Part shown: one piece after another, positions 1-8,371 of the stretch | Layout: each line of letters begins with the position of its first letter | Numbering within the stretch: position 1 is the stretch's first letter | Assembly: GCF_003065485.1 (NCBI RefSeq) | Contig: NZ_CP026951.1 | Coordinates: 2,418,001-2,482,000 of the forward strand | Source: Salinibacterium hongtaonis | GTDB taxonomy: Bacteria; Actinomycetota; Actinomycetes; Actinomycetales; Microbacteriaceae | Length of the DNA: 64,000 bases | Direction of reading: 5' to 3' | Program-made: the position numbers and the translations under genes | The notes under the pieces: generated by a model | What the model saw: the letters and a program-made list of their open reading frames with translations, nothing else | What the model was told of the DNA's origin: nothing | Database searches by the model: none

Positions 1-1
1 G

Positions 2-937
2 CGCTTCGACAACCTTTCGGTGACGCCGACGTCGACGACTCCTCCGCCTGCGAACGTGGCCCCCACCGCGTCGTTCACTGCGGCGACGAATGGCCTCACG
101 GCATCCGTGAACGCTGCGGCGTCGGCCGATTCCGACGGAACTATCGCGGGCTACGCCTGGAACTTCGGCGACGGAGCCACGGCGACCGGCGTGACCGCAT
201 CCCACGCCTACGCCAGCGCAGGAACCTACACCGTGACTCTCACCGTGACGGATGATGACGGCGCTACCGGGGTAACCACCCGATCGGTCACGGTGACGGC
301 TCCTCCGGCGGGTTCCCCCCTCGCGGCAGACGCGTTCGAGAGATCTGCCACAGCAGGATGGGGAACCGCGGTCACGGGAGGTGCGTGGACGACAGCGGGC
401 GGCAACGCCAACTTCTCGGTTAGCGGAGGGGGTGGCCTGCTTTCCACCCCGGCGGGCATCACTCTGAAGGGATCCCTGCTGGGCGTCTCCTCTACGAATG
501 TCGACCTGCGCGTGGCCTTCTCGATCGACAAAGCCCCCACGGGTAACGGCGCGTATCTTTCGGCCATCGGCCGTCAGGGATCCACATCGGACTACCGAGC
601 CCGCGTTCGGCTGCTCTCCACCGGCGACGTCGTGCTGCAGTTGGTCGAGGGTGGAACCGTTCTGCAGACGCTCACCATCCCCGGCATAACCTATGCCGCT
701 GGTGAGCAATTGCAGGTTCGGCTGCAGGTCTTCGGCACCGCCCCCACAACCATCCGGGCCTCGGTGTGGAAGACGGGGCAGCCAGAGCCGACGACGTGGC
801 AGGCGAGCGCGACGAACGCGGCAGCGGGACTGCAGGCCGCCGGCCCGATCGGGCTCGAATCGTATATGGCGGGCTCCACCACGAACGGCCCCATCGTCGC
901 CCGCTTCGACGACCTGGTGGTGAACCCCACACCATGA
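2..937 (+). CDS. Surface protein with PKD and LamG-like modules, C-terminal part
   Basis: The reading frame is open from the left edge of the window, so only the C-terminal part of a larger protein is present. Residues before the first in-frame start read RFDNLSVTP, nearly the same as the protein's own end RFDDLVVNPTP, so an equivalent module lies upstream. What is visible is a short Thr/Pro linker, one PKD domain (SADSDGTIAGYAWNFGDG followed by GTYTVTLTVTDDDGA), and a beta-rich LamG or concanavalin-like module of about 200 residues. Such modules bind carbohydrate or mediate surface contacts in secreted proteins. No membrane segment or sorting signal is seen at the C-terminus, so secretion or cell-wall association is inferred. 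The stop overlaps the next start (ATGA), which ties it to the downstream glycosyltransferase gene. Confidence 0.8.
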   Translation, partial: RFDNLSVTPTSTTPPPANVAPTASFTAATNGLTASVNAAASADSDGTIAGYAWNFGDGATATGVTASHAYASAGTYTVTLTVTDDDGATGVTTRSVTVTAPPAGSPLAADAFERSATAGWGTAVTGGAWTTAGGNANFSVSGGGGLLSTPAGITLKGSLLGVSSTNVDLRVAFSIDKAPTGNGAYLSAIGRQGSTSDYRARVRLLSTGDVVLQLVEGGTVLQTLTIPGITYAAGEQLQVRLQVFGTAPTTIRASVWKTGQPEPTTWQASATNAAAGLQAAGPIGLESYMAGSTTNGPIVARFDDLVVNPTP

Positions 938-2175
938 CGAACCGTAAAGCGACGCGCGCGTCGAGCACAACAGGGGTCCGCGGGACCACGGTTCTGCTCG
1001 CCCACCCGGGCGCGGAGCTCTACGGTTCCGACCGGATGCTTCTCGAGAGCGCCTCCGCCCTCCTCGACGAGAAAGCACGCGTTGTCGTTGCCCTGCCGTC
1101 GCTCGGCCCCCTTGCCGACATGCTCACGAACAGGGGAGCAGAAGTCATCGTGTGCAGAACGGGGGTCCTGCGCAAGAGCGCACTCTCGCCCGTTGGCCTC
1201 GCACGACTCGCCGTCGACACCGCAGGAGGGATGATCGATGCCTGGCGAGCGGTGACCCGATTCAAACCGCAGCGGATCTATGTGAGCACCCTCACCATCC
1301 CGCTCTGGATCGGCATCGCGCGGCTGCGCCGAGTGCCCGTCGTGGCGCACGTGCACGAGGCGGAATCCTCGGCCCCCGGGCTTCAACGCGCGGCACTCGC
1401 GGCGCCACTCCTGGCGGCAGACACCGTCATCGCCAATAGCGAGTTCAGTGTGGAGGTGCTGGGCGACTCCTTCAATAGTCTGGGTCGCCGCACGACCGTC
1501 GTGCACAACGGCGTCCCTGGCCCGTCACGACCGGTTCAAGCTCGCAAAGTGCTCGATTCGGCCCTCAAAATCGCCTACGTCGGCCGGCTTTCGCCCCGCA
1601 AGGGAGTGGATGTCGCCATCGAGGCGGTACGCCTGCTCACCGAGGCCGGTGTGGATGTTCGCCTCACCCTCATCGGCACGGCCTTTAGCGGATACGAGTG
1701 GTACGAGCAGCTACTGAGGCGCACGGTGACCGAATCCGGGCTCAGCGACCGGGTCGCCTTTCTCGGGTTTCAGTCCCCCGTGTTCTCCCGTATTACCGAG
1801 GCCGATGTCGTGGTCGTGCCCTCGCGGGTGGATGAACCGTTTGGCAACACAGCGGTCGAGGCTTTGCTCTGCGGTCGTCCCGTAATCGCGAGCGCGACCA
1901 GCGGGCTTCTCGAGGCCACGGCGGGATACCGATCAGCTCGCACGGTGGCCCCTGGTGACGCCACGTCGCTTGCCAGGAGCCTGGCCGAAGTGGCAAGCAA
2001 CTGGCAGTACATGCGCACAGCGGCATGGAGAGATGTTGCCCTCGCGGAACACCGACACAGCCCATCGACCTATCGCCACAGGGTCGCAGCGACACTGGGC
2101 GGTCTGCCGCCCAGACGGTGGAAGCATCACCCCGAGCGCGTCGGCGGAGTCGCGGCGGCAGGGGGTGCGCAATGA
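934..2175 (+). CDS. GT-B glycosyltransferase (GT4-like)
   Basis: This 413-residue protein has the two-Rossmann GT-B layout. The N-terminal acceptor domain contains HPGAELYGSDRMLLES. The donor domain starts near residue 210 with IAYVGRLSPRKGVDVAIEA and carries the EX7E motif in DEPFGNTAVEALLCGRPVI near residues 300-315. It should transfer a sugar from a nucleotide donor to a lipid-linked glycan on the cytoplasmic side of the membrane; the specific sugar cannot be read. The ATG at 934 was chosen because it overlaps the upstream stop and the family similarity starts just after it. The frame is open further upstream but that part is the shadow of the previous gene. The stop overlaps the next start. 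Confidence 0.88.
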   Translation: MTNRKATRASSTTGVRGTTVLLAHPGAELYGSDRMLLESASALLDEKARVVVALPSLGPLADMLTNRGAEVIVCRTGVLRKSALSPVGLARLAVDTAGGMIDAWRAVTRFKPQRIYVSTLTIPLWIGIARLRRVPVVAHVHEAESSAPGLQRAALAAPLLAADTVIANSEFSVEVLGDSFNSLGRRTTVVHNGVPGPSRPVQARKVLDSALKIAYVGRLSPRKGVDVAIEAVRLLTEAGVDVRLTLIGTAFSGYEWYEQLLRRTVTESGLSDRVAFLGFQSPVFSRITEADVVVVPSRVDEPFGNTAVEALLCGRPVIASATSGLLEATAGYRSARTVAPGDATSLARSLAEVASNWQYMRTAAWRDVALAEHRHSPSTYRHRVAATLGGLPPRRWKHHPERVGGVAAAGGAQ

Positions 2176-3101
2176 CAGCATCCAGCCTCAGCGTCGTCAT
2201 CGCCGTGCTCACCTACCAGCGTCCGGATGACCTCGCCGAACTGATCCCGCTGCTTCGGGAGCAAGCGCAGGCCGAAGCCAGCAGTGCGTTGGTGAGCATC
2301 CTGATTGTCGACAACGACCCGTCGGCGAACGCGTCCGGCTGGAGCTACTCCGACCCTCAGTCGACGATCTCCTACGTGCATGAGCCGGTGCCGGGCATCG
2401 CTGCCGCCCGTAACCGGGCGCTCGACAGCGCGGGCGACGCCGACATCCTCATCTTTATCGACGATGACGAGCGCCCGTCCCCGCTCTGGCTGCACCTCTT
2501 GCTTCAGACCTATCGGTCACATGACGCGCCCGGGGTCGTGGGGCCAGTGATCTCCCGATTCTCCTGCGACCCCGAGCCGTGGATCGTCGCCGGCAGATTC
2601 TTTGATCGCCGCCGCCTTCCGACCGGAACACCCGTGGATGTTGCGGCCACCAATAACCTGTTGCTGGATCTCAAACGGGTCGGCAGCCTGCGTTTCGACC
2701 CCGCCTTCGGGCTCTCCGGCGGCTCGGACACACTGTTCACGCGGGAGCTTGTTCGCCGGGAGGGGCACCTCATCTGGTGCGACGAAGCCACCGTAGACGA
2801 CATCGTGCCGCCAGCACGCCTCACCCGAAACTGGGTGCTGGCCCGGGCGTTCCGTAGCGGAAACTCCTGGAGCCGCACCAGCATCCATCTCGCGGACGAC
2901 GGGGCATCTCGGCTGGCGACCCGCCTGCGGTTGAGCGCATCGGGGCTCGCCCGGGTTGCCTCTGGTGGCCTACTCAGCGCCGCCGGCGTTGTGGGGCGCA
3001 CCCCGCATCTGCATGCCCGCGGGCTCCGCCGCCTCAACCGCGGCGGCGGAATCGTGTCGGGCGCCTGGGGCCACGTCTACTCGGAGTACCGGCGATCATG
3101 A
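2172..3101 (+). CDS. Family 2 glycosyltransferase
   Basis: This 309-residue protein has a GT-A fold. It opens with SVVIAVLTYQRPDDLAELIP, followed by IVDNDPSA, then GIAAARNRALDSA and the metal-binding acidic cluster FIDDDERPSP near residues 95-99. It probably adds one sugar to the repeat unit at the inner face of the membrane, from a UDP or GDP donor. The ATG at 2172 overlaps the previous stop (ATGA), so translation is likely coupled. The last 25 bases overlap the 3' end of the convergent glycosyltransferase gene on the other strand. Confidence 0.88.
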   Translation: MTASSLSVVIAVLTYQRPDDLAELIPLLREQAQAEASSALVSILIVDNDPSANASGWSYSDPQSTISYVHEPVPGIAAARNRALDSAGDADILIFIDDDERPSPLWLHLLLQTYRSHDAPGVVGPVISRFSCDPEPWIVAGRFFDRRRLPTGTPVDVAATNNLLLDLKRVGSLRFDPAFGLSGGSDTLFTRELVRREGHLIWCDEATVDDIVPPARLTRNWVLARAFRSGNSWSRTSIHLADDGASRLATRLRLSASGLARVASGGLLSAAGVVGRTPHLHARGLRRLNRGGGIVSGAWGHVYSEYRRS

Positions 3102-4102
3102 CGCGATTCGAGCGCACGACGATAGGCCGCGATATGCGCGTGTCCGACGGTCCCCCAGTCTCGAGACGAGAGGTTGGGGGCATCGCTCGGGACTCCTTCA
3201 CGGACAGCGGCCTCAAGAGCGGCCGAGGTCAACTCTCCGTCGTACAGGCGCACCCAACTGGCCCCGACCTCATCGGCCATCGCGGCATTGGCAGGGGTGC
3301 GGGGCACCAGAACCGGCCGACCCAGGGAGAGCGCCAGCACCATCGCGCCAGAGTTGCCCATCTCTCGGTAGGGCAACGCCACGACGCTTGCCTCGCTGAA
3401 CTCACGCACCAGCAGATCGTCGTCGGCGTATCCGAAACTCAACTGGATGCGCGGGTCACCGGCAACGATGCTCTCGATGTGGGCACCCAATTCCGCGGGA
3501 TCAAGCTTGCCGACGACGTGCAGACTCACGTCGGTTCGAGATATGCCGCGGAATGCATGCACCAGCGCCGGAGCATTTTTGTAATCGCGAATCAAGCCGA
3601 AGAACAGGACCCGGCCAGCGACGGGCGGAGCACCCACCCGCGGGTACCAGTCCGAGTAGTGCCCGTGGGGGATCACCTCGACGGGCACGTCATTCTCGGC
3701 GCCAGCATCGGCCATGGAGATGAACAGGGTCGTCGCAGAGTCGATCCGGCTGAGCATCCGCTCGGTCAACCCTCCCCGGTCTTCGTGGGGCCGAACATTG
3801 TGAACGGTGCGCACGATCGCCCGGTTTCCCAGGCGCACCCGCATCAGCAGCAACCAGCACAGCACAGCCCCCGCGGCGGTGCGCAGTCGCCCCTCGCGCA
3901 CGAAGAGCAGCTCGGGCCAGTGGATGTGCAGCACGTCCCATCTGCCCAGGAGCGCGCGCGGCCATGTGAAGAGTTCCACGCTCGCCTCCCGCTCAAGCGC
4001 TGTGACGAGCTGCACGAGGTAGGGATTCGTGGTCTCGCGCACAACGCGAAGCGATTGCAATACCCGAAGGGGGCGCTGACCGGATTCGAGATTCGCCGCC
4101 AT
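3077..4102 (-). CDS. GT-B glycosyltransferase
   Basis: The product is 341 residues. The N-terminal part has WDVLHIHWPE and IVRTVHNVRPHED, typical of GT-B transferases that bind lipid-linked acceptors. The C-terminal part has VLFFGLIRDYKNAPALVHAF and NSGAMVLALSLGRPVLVPR, the nucleotide-sugar binding half. It is expected to act in the cytoplasm at the membrane. A GAGAGG sequence lies about 8 bases upstream of the chosen ATG. It is transcribed against its neighbours: it overlaps the upstream GT2 gene tail to tail, and it is divergent from the NodZ-like gene with only about 60 bases between them, so the two promoters must be compact. Donor and acceptor are unknown. Confidence 0.83.
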   Translation of the reverse strand: MAANLESGQRPLRVLQSLRVVRETTNPYLVQLVTALEREASVELFTWPRALLGRWDVLHIHWPELLFVREGRLRTAAGAVLCWLLLMRVRLGNRAIVRTVHNVRPHEDRGGLTERMLSRIDSATTLFISMADAGAENDVPVEVIPHGHYSDWYPRVGAPPVAGRVLFFGLIRDYKNAPALVHAFRGISRTDVSLHVVGKLDPAELGAHIESIVAGDPRIQLSFGYADDDLLVREFSEASVVALPYREMGNSGAMVLALSLGRPVLVPRTPANAAMADEVGASWVRLYDGELTSAALEAAVREGVPSDAPNLSSRDWGTVGHAHIAAYRRALESRHDRRYSE

Positions 4103-4164
4103 CTGACATCCTCTCGCGCCTCTCGACCTGCCGGATGCCCCACAGACTACCCGGAGGGATGCTC

Positions 4165-5091
4165 ATGAGTAGCACGCGGGTTCGCTGGCCACGATCTGGG
4201 CTGATCGCCTACAACGGCTACGACTCCGGCCTGGGCAACCGGGTCAGGGTGGTTCTGGGCGCGCAGAGCCTTGCCGAACTCGAAGACAGGGCGTTCGCCT
4301 ATGTGTGGCCGACCGGCCGCCTGTTCGGGCCACGCTTCGACCAGCTCTGGGACTTCACGGCGCCCGTCGTAAGCAGGGCTGTTTCCCGTGGGCTGGCACG
4401 GGTTTTCCCCTACGGCGATGAGACCCTCGACTGGATCACGGACGAAAGCAGGCGTCGCCTGCTCTGGCAGATCCGCACCGGCAGCCCCATTGCCTTGCCC
4501 GCGGCGGCGCGCCCGTGGCAGGAGCGATTCAGGGCTCTGCGACCCACGGCAGAAATCGCCGACAGGGTCGAGCAGCTCTTTGACGAGCGCCTGCGCGGCG
4601 TTCCCTACGCGGGCGTGATGATCAGGGCCCACTCCGTCTCCCACGCTCGCACGCTCGCCGCCTCTCCGGTCGAATGGTTTCTCGCGAGGCTCACGGAGGT
4701 GCGCCGCCGCAACCCCGGGGTCATCTTCTACATCTCGTGCGACCGCCCGGATGTGCAAGAAGCCGTGATGGCCGAGATCCCCGGATGCGTCGCACAGGCC
4801 GACAAGGGTGACTACAACACCACGGCGGGGGTGATCTCCTCGATCGTCGACCTCTATCTTCTGGCGGCATCCGGTTACCTGATCGGCCCCCACTTTTCGA
4901 GCTTCGTGCACCTTGCCGAACACCTCGCGGGCGATCGCCTCACGTTTGAGACCGCCGTCGATAGGAGGTCTGGGCCGATCGACCTGGATGCGGCTGGGCT
5001 TGCTCTCGACCCCCTCCGCCCTGCGCAGCGCTTTGCCTCGCCGAGTTCAGCGATGCGGCGAAGCGAACCGTTTGACGGGAGCCCCTCATGA
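4165..5091 (+). CDS. NodZ/O-fucosyltransferase-like glycosyltransferase
   Basis: The product is 308 residues. Three features resemble the NodZ and O-FucT superfamily: a glycine-rich loop GLGNRVRVVLGAQSLAE near residue 22, a basic motif MIRAHSVSH near residue 152, and a C-terminal GPHFSSFVHLAEHLAGDR where NodZ-type enzymes hold the donor. This suggests fucosyl or related transfer, but the assignment rests on motif resemblance only. Two ATGs are close together. The one at 4165 has GGAGGG at a spacing of 6-7 bases, whereas the one at 4159 abuts the same Shine-Dalgarno sequence, so 4165 was chosen. The stop overlaps the start of the polymerase-like gene (ATGA). Confidence 0.7.
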   Translation: MSSTRVRWPRSGLIAYNGYDSGLGNRVRVVLGAQSLAELEDRAFAYVWPTGRLFGPRFDQLWDFTAPVVSRAVSRGLARVFPYGDETLDWITDESRRRLLWQIRTGSPIALPAAARPWQERFRALRPTAEIADRVEQLFDERLRGVPYAGVMIRAHSVSHARTLAASPVEWFLARLTEVRRRNPGVIFYISCDRPDVQEAVMAEIPGCVAQADKGDYNTTAGVISSIVDLYLLAASGYLIGPHFSSFVHLAEHLAGDRLTFETAVDRRSGPIDLDAAGLALDPLRPAQRFASPSSAMRRSEPFDGSPS

Positions 5092-6425
5092 CAACGATGG
5101 AGCAGCGAGCACCTCGGGCCCGTGCGCGAGTTATGGCGGGTTGGCCACCTCTCGCATCGTCAGTGTTCATCGCTTGGCTCGCCATTGCGTGCTTCGTGCC
5201 CTACTGGTTCAGCATCAACATCGGCATCGGATGGTCGCCCGCGTCTCTTGCGGCGGTTGCTGCAATCGTCGTGATGCGTCCGTGGCGCGACGTGCGCCCG
5301 GTGTTGGCCGACGCGCTCCTTGGCCTTGTTGTGCTCTCGTGGGCCATCGCATTCGCGACGGGCGACTCGACCTTCTCCAGCGGTGCCGTGATGATCACGC
5401 AGTGGGGCTTTGGCTACGTGCTCGGGCGCACCGCAGCAGTGCGCCTCGGAATGCCCGCCGTGTCTGTGATGATCACCCTGGTTTTCTGTCTCGTCGCAGC
5501 CCTGGCGTTCGTCGAGTTCGCCACGGTCTGGAACCCCTTCGTTGACCTCGCGGTGAACAACTCGCTCTATGCGACATGGGGTTCGCTGCAGGAACGCGGC
5601 GGGGTGCTGCGCGCCGAAGGTGCCTTTGGCCACTCCATCGCGCTCGGTGCGAGCCTTGCCCTCGTCGTGCCCCTTGTGCTCACCTCGCCTCTGCCCGAGC
5701 CTGTGCGATTCTTCGCCACGATGTTGGTGCTCGGGGCCTCGACGATGACGGTGAGTCGAACGGGAATGACCTGTGCGGCTATCGCGCTCGTGCTCTCGGT
5801 GCTGTTCCTTCGGGAGGCCGGGTCCGCTCGGCTGCGCATCAGCCTGATGGTCGCAGCCGCGGCCGTCGCGGTGACCCTCTGGCCTCCGGTTTCCACGATC
5901 TTCGACGTTGCGGGGGATGAGGCCTCGGCGAGCGCCGAGTACCGCGGCGACCTGATCCCCCTCATGGGAGAAATGAAGCTTCTGGGCCAGTCGCCAGCAT
6001 TTCTGCGCGCGGCGGATGGCTCCGCCTATTTCGGCGGCTTCCGCTCGATCGATAGCTCCTTCATCCTGACGGGCCTCAGCTATGGCATCGTGCCACTGCT
6101 CATGCTCACCCTGCTATTGGCTGCCGCTGTGATCGCTGTGCTGCGATCTTCGGCCACCCCGGCGACCGTCGCCATCGTGGCCCAGATCCCGGCGCTGTTC
6201 AGTGTGGCCCTCATCACCCAGTACACGATCATCTTCTGGCTGGTCGCCGGGCTCGCCGTGAGCAGCCTCGCGGCTGCCCGCCGCACGGGGGCCAGCCGCA
6301 CCGAGTTCTTCTCCATTGCTCCATTCGTTCCACCCCGTCCCACACGGGCTGTTCCTTCTCACCGCGTTCAGCACCTCCCGACAGAACAGGCATCCCATGA
6401 CACACCAACTCCCCACACCACATGA
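5088..6425 (+). CDS. O-antigen ligase/Wzy-like membrane protein
   Basis: The product is 445 residues with about 10 to 12 hydrophobic segments and a large outward loop near residues 270-330 (DVAGDEASASAEYRGDLIPL to FGGFRSIDSSF). This is the layout of the Wzy polymerase and WaaL ligase superfamily. Conserved-looking points are the arginine and histidine in RAEGAFGHSIALGASLAL and the SRTGM segment. The likely role is to polymerise repeat units, or to ligate finished glycan, on the outer face of the membrane. The C-terminal tail after residue 405 is polar and Pro/Thr-rich. The start overlaps the upstream stop, and the 3' end overlaps the Wzz-like gene by 29 bases. Confidence 0.8.
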   Translation: MTTMEQRAPRARARVMAGWPPLASSVFIAWLAIACFVPYWFSINIGIGWSPASLAAVAAIVVMRPWRDVRPVLADALLGLVVLSWAIAFATGDSTFSSGAVMITQWGFGYVLGRTAAVRLGMPAVSVMITLVFCLVAALAFVEFATVWNPFVDLAVNNSLYATWGSLQERGGVLRAEGAFGHSIALGASLALVVPLVLTSPLPEPVRFFATMLVLGASTMTVSRTGMTCAAIALVLSVLFLREAGSARLRISLMVAAAAVAVTLWPPVSTIFDVAGDEASASAEYRGDLIPLMGEMKLLGQSPAFLRAADGSAYFGGFRSIDSSFILTGLSYGIVPLLMLTLLLAAAVIAVLRSSATPATVAIVAQIPALFSVALITQYTIIFWLVAGLAVSSLAAARRTGASRTEFFSIAPFVPPRPTRAVPSHRVQHLPTEQASHDTPTPHTT

Positions 6426-7713
6426 CCTCGGCATCCCCGGCCGTCCCCACGGCGCGCGAAGCTATCTGCGCCAATGGTGGATCGTCCTGCTCGCTGTTCT
6501 CGCGGGCGTCGGAATCGCCGCGTATCTGGCACTGAGCGCGACCCCGTCCTACTCCGCCCGCGCAACGCTGAGCATGTCCGTCGCCTATGCGAAATCGGCG
6601 ACGGACATCAACCAGGGAGCCACCTACGCTCGCGACGCGATGCTGTCGTATGCCGAGCTGGCCGAGTCGTCGACGATCCTTGCCCCGGTGGTCAGGGAGC
6701 TCGGGCTGGAAACGTCGCCAGCGGCCCTCGCGGGTCGGGTCTCGGCGACAACCCCGCCCGGCACGTCGGTGCTCCACATCTCCGTTTCCGACGCCTCGGC
6801 GGACGAGGCCGCGGATATTGCGAACGCCATCGCGGCGGAGGTGTCGGAATACGCTGTCAAGAATTCGCCCGTCGACGCAGATCTCGGCCCGCTCATCACC
6901 GTGTCCACGATTCAGCCAGCTGTCGCCCCGGCGAGTTCCACGGGCCCCGGTCTTCGCACCTTCGTGGCGGCTGGAGCCATTCTCGGCCTGCTGGCCGGAG
7001 TCGTCCTTGCGGCTGTGCGGCAGCGGTACGACAACCGCCTTCGCGGGGCAGACGACGTGCGTGCGGTGACGGATGCTCCCGTGATGGGAATGCTTGAGCG
7101 GCCGGCCTCTTCCCGCGCGGCGGAAAGCGTGCAGCGCACGACAGCGGTGCTTCGTCACACGATCGAGTCGCAGGAGATTCATCGAATCCTCGTCGTGGCG
7201 GTTGCTCACAACGCAAGCACGTCCGCCGTGGCGACGACGCTGGCTGAAACGCTTTCGGATGCCGGAGTGGCCGCGCAGTCCTTCGATGGCGATCTTTCCG
7301 AGTCGGATGACCTCGGCGACTCGATCGCCGGTGTGACCATTCGCACGGAAGGACTCGTAACGCGGGGAGCAGTCGCTCTCGTTTCCACACGATCACTGGG
7401 CGATTCCGCCGACGCTTTGCTCCTGGCGCCATCGGTCGACGCCGCGCTCGTGATTGTGGATGCCCGGCGGGTTCGTGCGCATCAGCTCACGACGGCACTG
7501 CGGCAGCTCGAGTCCGCAGGCGTTCGCATTCTTGGTGTCGTTGTGAGGCGCGATCACCCGCGTCGGAGCAGCACCTCCGCCAGGGTGCCCTCCGCTCTTG
7601 GCCAATGGGCGAACGGCCTGCGCACCACCACCCCGGCGACACCGGCGGCACCCGCGGCACCCGCGGAGCCTACGGCCGGACCATCACCAGTGGTGAGCCA
7701 GCGGAATAGCTGA
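6397..7713 (+). CDS. Wzz-type chain-length protein with degenerate BY-kinase domain
   Basis: The product is 438 residues. A first membrane segment (WWIVLLAVLAGVGIAAYLAL, near residue 30) and a second (TFVAAGAILGLLAGVVLAAV, near residue 190) flank an extracytoplasmic Wzz domain, as in polysaccharide co-polymerases. A C-terminal part of about 200 residues resembles bacterial tyrosine kinases of the CpsD/Wzc type. The position where a Walker A GKS/T would fall reads VAVAHNASTSAVATTLAETL, with no glycine-lysine pair, and there is no tyrosine-rich tail. It is therefore probably catalytically inactive and acts structurally to set chain length. The ATG at 6397 lies inside the previous gene's tail; the family similarity begins there. 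The 3' end overlaps the convergent gene by 44 bases. Confidence 0.82.
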   Translation: MTHQLPTPHDLGIPGRPHGARSYLRQWWIVLLAVLAGVGIAAYLALSATPSYSARATLSMSVAYAKSATDINQGATYARDAMLSYAELAESSTILAPVVRELGLETSPAALAGRVSATTPPGTSVLHISVSDASADEAADIANAIAAEVSEYAVKNSPVDADLGPLITVSTIQPAVAPASSTGPGLRTFVAAGAILGLLAGVVLAAVRQRYDNRLRGADDVRAVTDAPVMGMLERPASSRAAESVQRTTAVLRHTIESQEIHRILVVAVAHNASTSAVATTLAETLSDAGVAAQSFDGDLSESDDLGDSIAGVTIRTEGLVTRGAVALVSTRSLGDSADALLLAPSVDAALVIVDARRVRAHQLTTALRQLESAGVRILGVVVRRDHPRRSSTSARVPSALGQWANGLRTTTPATPAAPAAPAEPTAGPSPVVSQRNS

Positions 7714-8320
7714 TTTCGAGATGGTAGTCGGCCTGCCCCTCAGCGGGGAGAGAAAAGACATAGGAGCCTGGGGCAGTCGCTCCCGGCTCCAGCGTGCCGC
7801 CGAATTCGACGATCTCGGGGTTGCTCAGGACGGGCGAGGCGGGTGTCGAGTCGGCACCGTAATAGAGGTTGACCGTCACGCCGTCGAGCGGGATCGCAGC
7901 CGCACTGCCGTTGCTCATGACGATGTCGAACCGCAGCGCTGGCCCGCTTTTTTCGCCGGGCCCCCTGCCCTCGACCTCGAGCGGCGTGACGGCGGAGACC
8001 GTGGCGCTCACTCCATCGCCGAAGTCTCCCGCCGTGCCGACAGGCACCTCAGCGACTACGTCGGGCGCCGCGCCGTCGGATTCACCCGGCTCTTCGGAAG
8101 CGCCCGGAGTGGGGGATGCGGATTCGCTGCTCGTCGGAGCGCTGGGAGACAGAGATGGGTCTTCTGCGTCGGTTCGTCCGCTCAGCGCGGCGCTCACGGC
8201 GATGATGATCGCCAGTACGACAAGCGCAATTGCGGCGATAAGCCAAAAGAGACGGCGCTTAGCGGACTCCTTCTCCTCGGGGTCGATCTGATTGCCGTTG
8301 TCACCGAGCTGATGTGTCAT
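7670..8320 (-). CDS. Membrane-anchored protein with DUF4352-like beta domain
   Basis: The product is 216 residues. A short charged cytoplasmic N-terminus (EEKESAKRR) leads into one membrane helix (LFWLIAAIALVVLAIIIAVS, residues 24-45). A Ser/Pro/Glu-rich linker to about residue 90 follows, and then an extracellular beta-sandwich with GDGVSATVSAVTPLEVEG and RFDIVMSNGSAAAIPLDG. The last part resembles the DUF4352 or similar Ig-like domains of Gram-positive surface proteins. The function is unknown; the position inside the glycan locus suggests a cell-envelope role. It is divergent from nothing close and overlaps the Wzz-like gene tail to tail. Confidence 0.72.
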   Translation of the reverse strand: MTHQLGDNGNQIDPEEKESAKRRLFWLIAAIALVVLAIIIAVSAALSGRTDAEDPSLSPSAPTSSESASPTPGASEEPGESDGAAPDVVAEVPVGTAGDFGDGVSATVSAVTPLEVEGRGPGEKSGPALRFDIVMSNGSAAAIPLDGVTVNLYYGADSTPASPVLSNPEIVEFGGTLEPGATAPGSYVFSLPAEGQADYHLEISYSAGSPLVMVRP

Positions 8321-8371
8321 TGCGACTCTCTCCCTCTGTGCACCCGTCGTACCGGCGCGTCGCCCTGGAGC

